From Lyngbya sp. HA4199-MV5 (GTDB lineage: Bacteria > Cyanobacteriota > Cyanobacteriia > Leptolyngbyales > Leptolyngbyaceae), in NCBI GenBank assembly GCA_019359375.1, contig JAHHHL010000011.1, positions 1 through 64,000 on the forward strand: 64,000 bases of DNA. Direction: 5' to 3'. The translations under genes and the position numbers were made by a program. The notes beneath the pieces were generated by a model. The model did not search any database. It worked only from the letters and a program-made list of their open reading frames with translations, and was not told the origin of the DNA. Positions 26,770-35,617 of this stretch are shown piece by piece; positions within the stretch are counted from its first letter, which is position 1; each line of letters opens with the position of its first letter.

Positions 26770-28080
26770 ATGTTCATCGTTGATACCGCCTTAAAAGTCC
26801 GCGCAGAAGCGGGAAAGCCCGTTAAAGTTGGCATGATTGGTGCTGGCTTTATGGGACGTGGCATTGCGAACCAAATTGCAAACTCGGTTCCAGGGATGGA
26901 GCTGGTGGCAATTTTCAACCGCAACTTGGACGGGGCAAAGCGTGCCTACACCGAAGCGGGCATTGAGTCGTTCCAGGTTGTAAACACGGTTGCTGATTTA
27001 GAAGCTTCAGTTGCTCAAGGCAAGTATGCAGTGACGGATGATGCGATGCTGTTGTGTCGGTCAGAGGGCATTGATGCACTCATTGAAGTGACGGGTACGA
27101 TCGAATTTGGTGCTGAAGTCGTTCTGGAAGCGATCGCGCACAAAAAGCACGTCATTCTGATGAATGCTGAACTGGACGGCACCATTGGACCGATCCTCAA
27201 GGTATATGCTGACCGGGCTGGCGTGGTTCTTTCTGCCTGCGATGGCGACCAACCGGGCGTGGAAATGAACCTCTATCGCTTTGTGAAGAGCATTGGGTTG
27301 ACCCCGCTACTATGTGGCAATATCAAAGGTCTGCAAGATCCGTATCGGAACCCCACTACGCAAGAAGGGTTTGCAAAGAAGTGGGGACAGCAGGCACATA
27401 TGGTGACGAGCTTTGCTGATGGGAGCAAAATTTCCTTTGAACAGGCGATCGTGGCGAACGCGACTGGCATGAAAGTAGCAAAGCGTGGGATGTTGGGCTA
27501 CGACTTCAAGGGTCATGTCGATGAGATGACCAGCATGTACGATGTGGATCAACTCAAGGAGTTGGGCGGCATTGTGGATTATGTGGTCGGTTCAAAGCCC
27601 GGTCCCGGTGTATTTGTTTTCGGTACCCACGATGATCCGAAACAGCAGCATTACCTTAACCTCTATAAGTTAGGTGAAGGGCCGCTCTACAGTTTCTACA
27701 CCCCGTACCACCTGTGCCACTTTGAAGTGCCGCTATCCGTTGCACGGGTCGTGTTGTTCAACGATGCCGTTATGGCTCCGATCGCGGGACCCGTTGTGGA
27801 TGTGATTACCGTTGCCAAGATCGACTTGAAAGCAGGCGAAACGCTGGATGGCATCGGTTACTACATGACCTATGGTCAGTGCGAAAATTCCCCAGTCGTA
27901 CAGGCAGAGAACCTTTTGCCAATGGGCTTGGCTGAGGGATGCCGACTGAAGCGCGATGTTCCCAAAGACCGGGCGCTGACCTATGACGATGTGGAATTGC
28001 CGCCAAACCGCCTTAGTGACAAGCTACGGGCTGAGCAGAACGCTTATTTCGCTCCGGCTCCCGTGCTTGCTGCGGTATAA
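26770..28080 (+). CDS. COG4091 NAD(P)-binding oxidoreductase (homoserine dehydrogenase-like, SAF domain)
   Basis: A 436-residue protein. The N-terminal Rossmann motif is VGMIGAGFMGRGIANQI (residues 19-35). A middle region (GDQPGVEMNLYRF, GNIKGLQDPYRNP) matches the COG4091 family, which is distantly related to homoserine dehydrogenase, and a C-terminal SAF domain is marked by DVITVAKIDLKAGETLDGIG. Its reaction in bacteria is not established to my knowledge; members recur in polysaccharide clusters. It is the last gene of the sugar cluster, 117 bp after the GT2, with AGGAG at good spacing and a hairpin 21 bp after its stop. Confidence 0.82.
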   Translation: MFIVDTALKVRAEAGKPVKVGMIGAGFMGRGIANQIANSVPGMELVAIFNRNLDGAKRAYTEAGIESFQVVNTVADLEASVAQGKYAVTDDAMLLCRSEGIDALIEVTGTIEFGAEVVLEAIAHKKHVILMNAELDGTIGPILKVYADRAGVVLSACDGDQPGVEMNLYRFVKSIGLTPLLCGNIKGLQDPYRNPTTQEGFAKKWGQQAHMVTSFADGSKISFEQAIVANATGMKVAKRGMLGYDFKGHVDEMTSMYDVDQLKELGGIVDYVVGSKPGPGVFVFGTHDDPKQQHYLNLYKLGEGPLYSFYTPYHLCHFEVPLSVARVVLFNDAVMAPIAGPVVDVITVAKIDLKAGETLDGIGYYMTYGQCENSPVVQAENLLPMGLAEGCRLKRDVPKDRALTYDDVELPPNRLSDKLRAEQNAYFAPAPVLAAV

Positions 28081-28101
28081 AGACCAGCCTTTAAGACTTG
28101 T

Positions 28102-28142
28102 AGAGCCGTCAGGCATCTTCAATGAAGATATCTGGCGGCTCT
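28102..28142 (+). terminator. Hairpin terminator of the sugar-nucleotide cluster
   Basis: Twenty-base arms (AGAGCCGTCAGGCATCTTCA and TGAAGATATCTGGCGGCTCT) pair with three mismatches and almost no loop. It lies 21 bp after the COG4091 stop. There is no long T-run, so termination may be partly factor-dependent. Confidence 0.6.
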
Positions 28143-28406
28143 GTCATACGGGCAAGTGAATTTTCAATGAAGCGAAATCACCTTTTTGCGGAAAGGGAGG
28201 CAGCAGGTAACGTCTCTTTTACAGATCGTTGCCTTGCGATCGAAATGGGTATGATGTAGCGAGAATGAGGAGCTGAGCAGCTGGGAAAGGGTTGGCAAGC
28301 GCCAACGGTTTCCCAAATCGCCTGCTGTCTGCGAATGGCGGCTTGTTTTCACTGACACGGCGCGTGTAGACCTTTGTTCTAGCAGCACTTTTATCAATTT
28401 CTAGGT
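28143..28406. other. Upstream region of the GT2-haemagglutinin-CHAT gene
   Basis: No gene is seen. The stretch has a small hairpin (TTGGCAAGCGCCAA, about 28291-28304) and several direct GAG/CAG repeats. A promoter for the large gene should lie here but no convincing -35/-10 pair stands out. Confidence 0.35.
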
Positions 28407-31400
28407 ATGGACATCGCTAAAGGGGGATGGTCAAGGGGTTTTGGAACCCAATGTATTGAAACGACTCAAACATCCTCTTTACAGCCGTATGATGCAATTG
28501 AGTGGAAGCACGCTGTCGATCGCACTCAAGCTCTCATCTCTCTAGTCATCACAACTTACAATCGGGAGCGCTTTCTTGGTGCTGCCATTGAAAGTGTTTT
28601 AGCGCAAACCTATCCATACGTTGAGCTAGTGGTGTGGGATGATGGCTCGACCGATCGCACCTTAGAGATTGCCCATGCATATGCCAGTCGTGATGCGCGA
28701 GTCCGCGTGATTGCAGCACCCCATCAGGGACGAGTGCGATCGTTGCAAGCAGCCATCAGCCAGACGCGAGGAGCCTATCTGGGCTGGGTAGATAGCGACG
28801 ATCGTCTAGATCCCAAGGCTCTGGAAGCCACCATTGCCATTCTGAGCAGCCAACCAGCCATTGGCATGGTGTATACCGACTATTGGGATGTGGATAGCGA
28901 CGATCGCGTCTTGGGTTACGGTCAACGATGCCACATCCCTTACAGCAAAGAGCGTCTGCTGCTCGACTTTATGACGTTTCACTTTCGCTTGCTGCGGCGA
29001 TCGGTGTTTGAGGCGGCAGGCGGCATTGATGATGCGCTGGATTACGTTGAAGATTACGACCTTTGCTTGCGCCTCTCGGAAGTGTCGGCAATCCACCATC
29101 TTGAACAGCCGCTTTACTACTACCGTCATCATGAGGGCAATGCATCGCAGCAGTGGCGATTAGAGCAGGTGGTGCGATCGCAGACCGTGATTCAACGGGC
29201 ACTCCAACGGCGAGGGCTGGACAGACACTTTGAGCTTCAGGTGAAACTGCCAGCGGGACGTTTTTACTTGCGTCGCAAACTGCACCCAGTTCAAGCACGG
29301 AAGCCACTTTGGGCACTGTTGCCGCAGGTCGCAGCGGTTGGAGCGCTTGCCTTCTTGCCCTGTATGGATGTGTTGGTGACAAAGACGGCTCAGGCTCAGT
29401 CGATCGTCCCCGCTGCTGATGGAACGAACACGATCGTGACCCCCAACGGCAGTCGTCTCGATATTAGTGGCGGCACGCGATCGCAAGATGGCGCGAATCT
29501 CTTTCAGAGCTTTCAGCAGTTTGGCTTGACAACGAATCAGATCGCGAATTTCCTTGCTACACCACAGACACGTAATATCTTGGGACGTGTAGTGGGTGGG
29601 GATGCCTCGGTCATCAACGGGCTGATTCAAGTGACTGGCGGCAATGCCAACCTGTATTTGATGAATCCTGCTGGCATTATTTTTGGGGCAAATGCCAGCC
29701 TCAATGTGCCGGGTGCCCTTACAGTGACTACCGCAACCGGGATCGGGTTGAACAATCGCTGGTTCAGCGCGATCGGCTCCAACGACTACGCTACGTTGGT
29801 TGGCGATCCAAACGCCTTTGCCTTTACGGTGACGCAGCCAGGGGCGATCGTAAATGCGGGCACTCTATCCGTCGGTGCTGGACAGCGCCTTTCTCTCTTA
29901 GGTGGCGTTGTGATCAATACAGGGGCTCTGGCGGCTCCGGGAGGGGAGATCACGATCGCAGCCGTTCCAGGGCAATCGCTCATTCGGCTCAATCAGCCAG
30001 GAAGTTTGCTGAGCTTTGAACTTAATCCACTCAGCTCTCAACCCAACACGGCGGCACCAAATGCTTCTCTGTCATCCTTGCCTAATGTTTGGACACTACC
30101 GATCGCATCCTTGCCCGCTCTCCTCACAGGTGGAAGCCTGCAAAGCGCGACGGGCATCACGGTCAATGCCAATGGCACAGTCCGTTTGGTTGCGGTACCG
30201 CAGCAGAACATTGTGGTTGGGGCAGGAACCGCGATCGCCAGCGGCATGATTGATGCATCAGGTGCTGATACCGGAGCCTTCTCGACGGGCGGTACGGTGC
30301 AGCTTTTAGGGACTCAGGTAGGGGCGATCGGGGCGACGATTAGCGCTTCTGGTGCCACAGGTGGAGGCAATATCCTGTTAGGAGGTGGCGAACGGGGGCA
30401 AGGTGCTGTCCCCAATGCCTCCAGCACGGTGGTTGATTCTAGCTCGATCGTCACGGCTGATGGACTTCTCACTGGATCAGGTGGACGGGTGACGGTCTGG
30501 TCAAATGACGTGACTCAATTTCTCGGCAGTATCCGTGCGCGTGGAGGGGCACAGGCCGGCAACGGTGGGTTTGTTGAAGTCTCTAGCAAAGGCAGCCTTG
30601 CCTATCGAGGAGTGGTGGATGCCAGCGCACCAATGGGGACGTTGGGTACAGTGCTGCTAGACCCAGCCAACATCACGATCGTGGCCGGTAATGGCTACGG
30701 GTCAGCAGATGGACAACTGCCCACCATTTTTAGCGGTGATTTTCCTGGAGCAACCCTTACAATCTCGCAAAATGCGCTCCAAAATACAGCAGGCGACATC
30801 ATTTTAGAGGCGACCAACGACATCACTATGCAATCGCTGGTGAACGGCACACTTGCACTCACCGCAGGCGTGACATCCGTTACCTTTCGGGCGGATGCTG
30901 ATGGCAATGGGGTTGGTTCTTTCTCCATGAACCGAGGCGACACCATTACCACCAGTACAGGCGAAACGTCTAGCAATCTAGCTATTTCTGGAGCAAACCT
31001 GACGCTGGGAACGCTGACAACGGCGGCACCGTTTGCCAATGCTGGCACGATTACGCTAGCGGCTTCGGGGAACATTACGGCAACCGCGATCGACACGACG
31101 AGTTTTGAAAGCGGTATGGGCTTTGGCAATAGCGGTGGTGCAGTCAACGTGACGGCTGGTGGTAGTGTAGCCGTTGGCAACATTACGACAGTGGGCGCAC
31201 AGAATGCAGGCAGCGTCACGCTTGTGGCACAAGGCAATCTGACGACTGGCAACATCAGCGCAAATGTCGCCGTTCCACTTAGCAGAGAGGGCGGCAATGG
31301 GGGGGCGATCGCGCTTACCAGTACGGCTGGCTCAATCACCGCTGGCAGTCTGCTGACAACTGGGGCAATTCAGAGCGGTCGTGTTGCGCTACAGGCATCT

Positions 31401-33314
31401 AGCAGTAATGCAAACATCACCGTTACGTCGATCGATGCCAGTGCTTCTCAAGCGGGTGGTCTTGGCGGAACGGTGAATGTTACGGCTGGGCAATTTGTGC
31501 GAGGTACGGGGTTTACCAGCGCCAATCCGCGAGCAACGATCACCACAGCCGCCGACAGCAGCGGGGCAATCACGATTCAGCATGGTGGCGGTGGGTTAAA
31601 TGTGCCGTTTATTGTCGGGAACGCCACAACGAACGGGACGGCTGGCGCGATCGTCGCGGGTTCTGCTACTGCACCTAACACCCTCTCACCCACCCAATCC
31701 TTTTCTCAAGGTTTCACCCAGGGTTCGATTCAGATTCTGACCACTGCGCCACCACTAAAGCCCTCCAAACTACCTGAGGACGATCCGACAGATGTTCTCA
31801 TTGACACGTCAGAAGAACCGCCGCCGCTAGAGGCACCTGAAACTGCTGCTACTGCTTTCGATGACCCTGCTGCAACTGAAGCCGATCGCGAAGAAGAAGC
31901 GACCGATGAGTTTGAAACCTACCTGGATTTAGGAGACGAGATTCCCAATACATCTGAAGACGCAGGCAGTATTCTCAGCCAGATTGGAGCGGTTTCGGGC
32001 GTTAAGCCAGCGTTGGTGTATGCCTCTTTTGTGCCGCCAAATGTGGCTACCAATGCTGTCCCGGTGAATCGGGCAAGACCATTTGTAGCGTTGGCAAGGC
32101 AAGGAGATAAGGCAGGGCAAGGAGATAAGGCGATCGCATCCAGCAAACCGTTGGCAGCAAAATTTTCTGGCTCGATCGAACCATCGGTAAAGGCTCGAGC
32201 ACCATTGCCACAGTCTCGCATCGATCGTCGGTTAAGCGCTCAAGGACAAAAAGAGCCGCTGGCAAATGGGAACGACCAGCTCGAATTACTGGTTGTCACT
32301 GCTAACGGCAAACCGATTCGTCGCCTTGTTCCCGGTGCAACCCGCAGCCGAGTCTTGCAAGTGGTGCATCAATTTCTCAACGAAGTGACCGATTCGCGGA
32401 AGAACCGGACAACGACTTATCTGGCACCCTCACAGCAGCTTTATCGATGGCTCGTGGCACCGATCGAACCAGAGCTACAGGCAAGAGGCATTGGCAACCT
32501 GGCGTACATTGCCGATACCGGACTGCGCTTTCTGCCGCTGGGTGCGCTGCACGATGGTCGGCAGTTTCTCGTGGAAAAGTACAGCGTGGGGCTGATGCCT
32601 AGCCTGAACCTGACAGACACGCGCTACGTCAGTCTTAAGAAGGCGAAAGTTTTAGCGATGGGTGCATCTGAGTTTACTGACCAGCCACCACTGCCAGCCG
32701 TCCCAACAGAATTATCGGTCATTACTAAAGATCTGTGGACGGGTACGGCGCTGCTCAACCAGGCATTTACCCTGGAGAACTTGAAAGCCGAGCGGCAACA
32801 GGAGCCGTTTCAAATTATCCATTTAGCAACGCATAGCGAGTTTCAGCCTGGGGCGTTGAGCAACTCGTACATCCAGCTTTGGCAGACCAAGCTTCAGCTC
32901 AACCAACTCCGGCAGCTCGGCTGGAACAATCCACCCGTTGAACTACTGGTGCTGAGTGCTTGCCGCACGGCATTGGGTAGTGATGAAGCCGAACTGGGGT
33001 TTGCTGGTTTTGCCGTCCAGGCAGGGGTGAAGTCTGCTTTAGCCAGTCTTTGGTACGTCAGTGACGAGGGCACGTTGGGGCTGATGACCGAATTCTACCG
33101 TCAGCTACGATCGGCACCCATAAAGGCAGAAGCACTCCGGCAAGCCCAGATTGCTATGCTGAAAGGAGAGGTTCAAATCGTGCAGGGACAACTGCGTACC
33201 ACTCGCGGCGGCACGGTCCCGTTACCGATCGCATTAGCTGATCGTACGGATGATCATCGTCTATCTCACCCCTACTACTGGGCTGCGTTTACGCTGATTG
33301 GTAGCCCCTGGTGA
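28407..33314 (+). CDS. Fusion: GT2 glycosyltransferase - haemagglutinin (TPS) domain - CHAT protease
   Basis: One uninterrupted 1635-codon frame. Residues about 43-260 are a family 2 glycosyltransferase (SLVITTYNRERFLG, WDDGSTDRT, GWVDSDDR, EDYDLCLRLSE). Residues about 303-330 look like a signal peptide with basic start and AQA cleavage site after A330. Residues about 331-460 match the filamentous haemagglutinin N-terminal secretion domain (NLFQSFQQFGL, LYLMNPAGIIFGANA). Then come about 650 residues of Gly/Thr/Asn-rich beta-helix repeats to about 1110, an acidic linker, and a CHAT domain from about 1310 with catalytic His1476 (HLATHSEF) and Cys1519 (LSACRTALG). FHA-CHAT proteins are known from cyanobacteria and are exported by two-partner secretion; the N-terminal glycosyltransferase is unusual. 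Internal initiation at GTG 29241 would give an ordinary exported FHA-CHAT protein. No TpsB transporter is in the window. Confidence 0.85.
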   Translation: MDIAKGGWSRGFGTQCIETTQTSSLQPYDAIEWKHAVDRTQALISLVITTYNRERFLGAAIESVLAQTYPYVELVVWDDGSTDRTLEIAHAYASRDARVRVIAAPHQGRVRSLQAAISQTRGAYLGWVDSDDRLDPKALEATIAILSSQPAIGMVYTDYWDVDSDDRVLGYGQRCHIPYSKERLLLDFMTFHFRLLRRSVFEAAGGIDDALDYVEDYDLCLRLSEVSAIHHLEQPLYYYRHHEGNASQQWRLEQVVRSQTVIQRALQRRGLDRHFELQVKLPAGRFYLRRKLHPVQARKPLWALLPQVAAVGALAFLPCMDVLVTKTAQAQSIVPAADGTNTIVTPNGSRLDISGGTRSQDGANLFQSFQQFGLTTNQIANFLATPQTRNILGRVVGGDASVINGLIQVTGGNANLYLMNPAGIIFGANASLNVPGALTVTTATGIGLNNRWFSAIGSNDYATLVGDPNAFAFTVTQPGAIVNAGTLSVGAGQRLSLLGGVVINTGALAAPGGEITIAAVPGQSLIRLNQPGSLLSFELNPLSSQPNTAAPNASLSSLPNVWTLPIASLPALLTGGSLQSATGITVNANGTVRLVAVPQQNIVVGAGTAIASGMIDASGADTGAFSTGGTVQLLGTQVGAIGATISASGATGGGNILLGGGERGQGAVPNASSTVVDSSSIVTADGLLTGSGGRVTVWSNDVTQFLGSIRARGGAQAGNGGFVEVSSKGSLAYRGVVDASAPMGTLGTVLLDPANITIVAGNGYGSADGQLPTIFSGDFPGATLTISQNALQNTAGDIILEATNDITMQSLVNGTLALTAGVTSVTFRADADGNGVGSFSMNRGDTITTSTGETSSNLAISGANLTLGTLTTAAPFANAGTITLAASGNITATAIDTTSFESGMGFGNSGGAVNVTAGGSVAVGNITTVGAQNAGSVTLVAQGNLTTGNISANVAVPLSREGGNGGAIALTSTAGSITAGSLLTTGAIQSGRVALQASSSNANITVTSIDASASQAGGLGGTVNVTAGQFVRGTGFTSANPRATITTAADSSGAITIQHGGGGLNVPFIVGNATTNGTAGAIVAGSATAPNTLSPTQSFSQGFTQGSIQILTTAPPLKPSKLPEDDPTDVLIDTSEEPPPLEAPETAATAFDDPAATEADREEEATDEFETYLDLGDEIPNTSEDAGSILSQIGAVSGVKPALVYASFVPPNVATNAVPVNRARPFVALARQGDKAGQGDKAIASSKPLAAKFSGSIEPSVKARAPLPQSRIDRRLSAQGQKEPLANGNDQLELLVVTANGKPIRRLVPGATRSRVLQVVHQFLNEVTDSRKNRTTTYLAPSQQLYRWLVAPIEPELQARGIGNLAYIADTGLRFLPLGALHDGRQFLVEKYSVGLMPSLNLTDTRYVSLKKAKVLAMGASEFTDQPPLPAVPTELSVITKDLWTGTALLNQAFTLENLKAERQQEPFQIIHLATHSEFQPGALSNSYIQLWQTKLQLNQLRQLGWNNPPVELLVLSACRTALGSDEAELGFAGFAVQAGVKSALASLWYVSDEGTLGLMTEFYRQLRSAPIKAEALRQAQIAMLKGEVQIVQGQLRTTRGGTVPLPIALADRTDDHRLSHPYYWAAFTLIGSPW

Positions 33315-33464
33315 GACCAACCGTCTAGTCCAAAAAGCTGACTACTGTAGCTTGCTTCCCGTCGGGGCACCGCCAGCCAAAGCTTGCCTGTGTAGACACA
33401 GTTTGGTGGAATGATACGATGCTCATGAAGCCGCTATGACGATTGCGATCGCCTTGAATCACTC

Positions 33465-34388
33465 ATGAAAGTTGCGACCTGGAACGTAAACTCAATTCGC
33501 ACACGCCTGCACCATATTGTGAGCTGGCTGGAAGCCAATCCAGTAGACGTACTGTGTTTACAAGAAACGAAGGTTATGGATGAGAGCTTTCCCCAGCAGC
33601 CGTTTGCTGATTTGGGCTATCAGGCTTACATCGCTGGGCAGAAAAGCTACAACGGGGTTGCGCTCCTCAGTCGTCAGCCATTAAGTGAAGTCAGCATGGG
33701 CTTTGCACCCGTCTTAGGCGAAGGCGCGATCGACCTGGATGAGCAAAGACGCGTCATTACAGGCGTTCTGGATGGCGTTCGGATTTTGAACCTTTATGTT
33801 CCCAACGGTTCCTCAGTAGGCAGCGAAAAATATGCTTACAAACTGCGCTGGCTAGAGGCGCTGCGAGAGTATGTGCAGGCGTTGGGAGGGAGTCAGGGGG
33901 GAGAAGGCAGGAGGCAGGAGGCAGAGGGCAGAAGGCAGGAAGCAGGGGGAGCAGGGGAAGCAGGGGGAGCAGAGGGAGCAGGGGAAGGAATTCAACACTC
34001 CTCACCCCTCACCCCTCACTCCCCACTCCCCACTCCCCACTCCCTCCTAGTCTGCGGCGATTTCAACATTGCGCTCGAAGACATTGACATCCATGACCCA
34101 ACCGGACGCGAGAAAATGGTCATGGCGACTGATTTGGAGCGGCAAGCATTGCAGTCTGTGCTGGAATCCGGGCTATCGGATGCGTTTCGCAAATTCACAG
34201 TGGAAGGCGGTCACTTTAGCTGGTGGGATTACCGCGCGGCGGCATTTCGGCGTAATCTCGGCTGGCGGATTGACCACATTTACCTGACACCCGATCTCTA
34301 TGCAAAAGCGATCGCCTGTGCGATCGACCCAGAACCTCGTAAGCTTGAACAACCCAGCGATCACGTTCCGGTATGGGTAGAACTTTAG
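33465..34388 (+). CDS. xth: Exodeoxyribonuclease III with in-frame repeat insertion
   Basis: A 307-residue DNA repair nuclease (AP endonuclease and 3' phosphatase/exonuclease). Family motifs: KVATWNVNSIRTRL at the start, LCLQETKV with metal-binding Glu, NLYVPNG, CGDFNIALEDIDIHDP with catalytic Asp-Asn, and the end DHVPVWVEL with the catalytic His. The usual length is about 255-260. The extra 50 or so residues (about 141-193) are a Gly/Glu/Arg then Ser/Pro/His low-complexity stretch encoded by a heptamer repeat insertion at about 33885-34046. It lies on a surface loop just before the CGDFN strand, so activity may be kept. It is a single-gene unit. Confidence 0.92.
   Translation: MKVATWNVNSIRTRLHHIVSWLEANPVDVLCLQETKVMDESFPQQPFADLGYQAYIAGQKSYNGVALLSRQPLSEVSMGFAPVLGEGAIDLDEQRRVITGVLDGVRILNLYVPNGSSVGSEKYAYKLRWLEALREYVQALGGSQGGEGRRQEAEGRRQEAGGAGEAGGAEGAGEGIQHSSPLTPHSPLPTPHSLLVCGDFNIALEDIDIHDPTGREKMVMATDLERQALQSVLESGLSDAFRKFTVEGGHFSWWDYRAAAFRRNLGWRIDHIYLTPDLYAKAIACAIDPEPRKLEQPSDHVPVWVEL
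33885..34046 (+). repeat. Heptamer repeat insertion inside xth
   Basis: A purine tract of AGGCAGA/AGCAGGGG-type units is followed by a pyrimidine tract of CTCACCC and CCCCACT units. The total length leaves the xth frame open. Tracts of the same architecture occur at 45627-45720, 51614-51698 and 58795-58970. Confidence 0.85.
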
Positions 34389-34404
34389 ACACTTGCAAAA
34401 GGAG

Positions 34405-34544
34405 TTGTTAGTTGTTAGACATGGGTTGTTAGTGTTTGAAGGTAGACAGTATCTACCAGGTGGATGATCGACAGCCTCGCTACGGTTCATAGTGGCTCAC
34501 GCACCACTCCAACTAACAACCAACAACCAACAACCAACAACTAC
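34405..34544. repeat. GTTGTTA / CCAACAA heptamer tracts in inverted orientation
   Basis: GTTGTTAGTTGTTAG (about 34405-34419) faces ACAACCAACAACC-type units (about 34511-34542) across the xth-SDR gap. The two arms could pair into a long imperfect stem. The right tract ends a few bases before the SDR start codon. Confidence 0.6.
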
Positions 34545-34546
34545 TC

Positions 34547-35434
34547 ATGTTCTTAGTCACTGGAGCCACCGGAGATCTGGGTCGTCGGATCGTGCGACTC
34601 TTGCGAGAGCGTGAAACGTCTGTGCGATCGTTCGTGCGCCTGAACTCCCGCTATGCCGAGCTAGAAAATCGCGGTTCTGAGATCTTCATTGGCGATTTAC
34701 GCCGTGAGCGAGATTTGCACAAAGCCTGCCAGGGCATTCAATACGTCATCAGCGCCCACGGTTCTGGCGAGACACGTAACGGTGATGCAGAGACGATCGA
34801 TTATCACGCAACAGTTGAACTCATTGATCAGGCAAAAGCAGCCGGAGTCGAGCATTTTGTCTTTATTTCTGTCTTGGGAGTCGATCGGGGCTACGAAGAC
34901 GCGCCTGTTTTCAAGGCAAAGCGAGAAGTGGAGAAATATCTGCAAGCCAGTGGTTTGAGCTATACGATTCTGCGTCCGTCTGGCTTTGCCTCCAACCTGT
35001 TGCCGCTAGCAGAACAGTTCCGGCAAACAGGCGTGTACCTTTTGGTTGGTGATCCCCTCAGCCGCACGTCGATCGTCAGCACGGATGATTTAGCACGACT
35101 AGCGATCGAGTCCACTGCCACTGAAGGAGCACGCAATCAGATCTTTTCGGTGGGTGGACCAGAAATCCTCAAGCGAGAAGAGATTCCCAAAATTTTTAGC
35201 CGCATCTTCAATCGCGAACCATTTTTGCTCAATCCACCCCTTCTGGCGGTGGATGGACTTCGCAGCGCGATCGGGCTTTTTAACCCCAGGCTCCGTACCA
35301 ATTTGGGTACCTTACGAACGCTGCTGGCAAACGAATTCTTCACCACACCAACCGAAACGGAGCGGCTGGAATCGACCTTCAATTTCAAGCTCGAAACGCT
35401 GGAAACCTTTCTGCGACGCTACTTAGGTGTTTAA
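34547..35434 (+). CDS. NmrA/complex I 39-kDa-like SDR protein (Ycf39-type family)
   Basis: A 295-residue atypical SDR. The NAD(P) motif VTGATGDLGRRIV starts at residue 4, and the family runs FISVLGVDRG, YTILRPSGFASNLLP and STDDLARLA are visible. There is no SDR catalytic Tyr-Lys pair in the usual position, as is normal in this group, which mostly binds NADP for regulatory or assembly roles. Ycf39, a photosystem II assembly factor, is a relative, but the match is not close enough to call it that. It starts right after a heptamer tract and is convergent with the DUF92 gene. Confidence 0.8.
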   Translation: MFLVTGATGDLGRRIVRLLRERETSVRSFVRLNSRYAELENRGSEIFIGDLRRERDLHKACQGIQYVISAHGSGETRNGDAETIDYHATVELIDQAKAAGVEHFVFISVLGVDRGYEDAPVFKAKREVEKYLQASGLSYTILRPSGFASNLLPLAEQFRQTGVYLLVGDPLSRTSIVSTDDLARLAIESTATEGARNQIFSVGGPEILKREEIPKIFSRIFNREPFLLNPPLLAVDGLRSAIGLFNPRLRTNLGTLRTLLANEFFTTPTETERLESTFNFKLETLETFLRRYLGV

Positions 35435-35474
35435 TAGCAGTTAGGGACACGAAAGGGACAGGGTAGACCCAGCC

Positions 35475-35605
35475 CTAGGGCGCGTCATCAATTCAGCTTG
35501 AAATCTTGCGGTATCAGCATTGTCGCGCCCGTCCCAACGAACAAGGCTAGGGGCTGAAACCCTTGCTGCAATTAATGTGTAGTATTAATTGATGACAGCC
35601 CCTAG
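35475..35605 (+). repeat. Double-hairpin dispersed element, copy 3
   Basis: A full copy from CTAGGGCGCGTCATCAATT to AATTGATGACAGCCCCTAG; the terminal inverted repeat is complete and the right-half hairpin is perfect. It fills most of the gap between two convergent genes, ending 12 bp before the DUF92 stop. Confidence 0.92.
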
Positions 35606-35617
35606 ATCGTCGAATGG

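Noticed and set aside
30695-31339. 214-codon open frame on the minus strand inside the haemagglutinin repeat region
   Set aside because: It is Val/Pro/Ala-rich low-complexity sequence mirroring the repeats of the plus-strand gene, with no motif or ribosome-binding site.
33885-34046. Possible CRISPR array in the repeat-rich parts of xth and the GT39-like gene
   Set aside because: Units are 7 bp, contiguous and without unique spacers; no cas gene is nearby.
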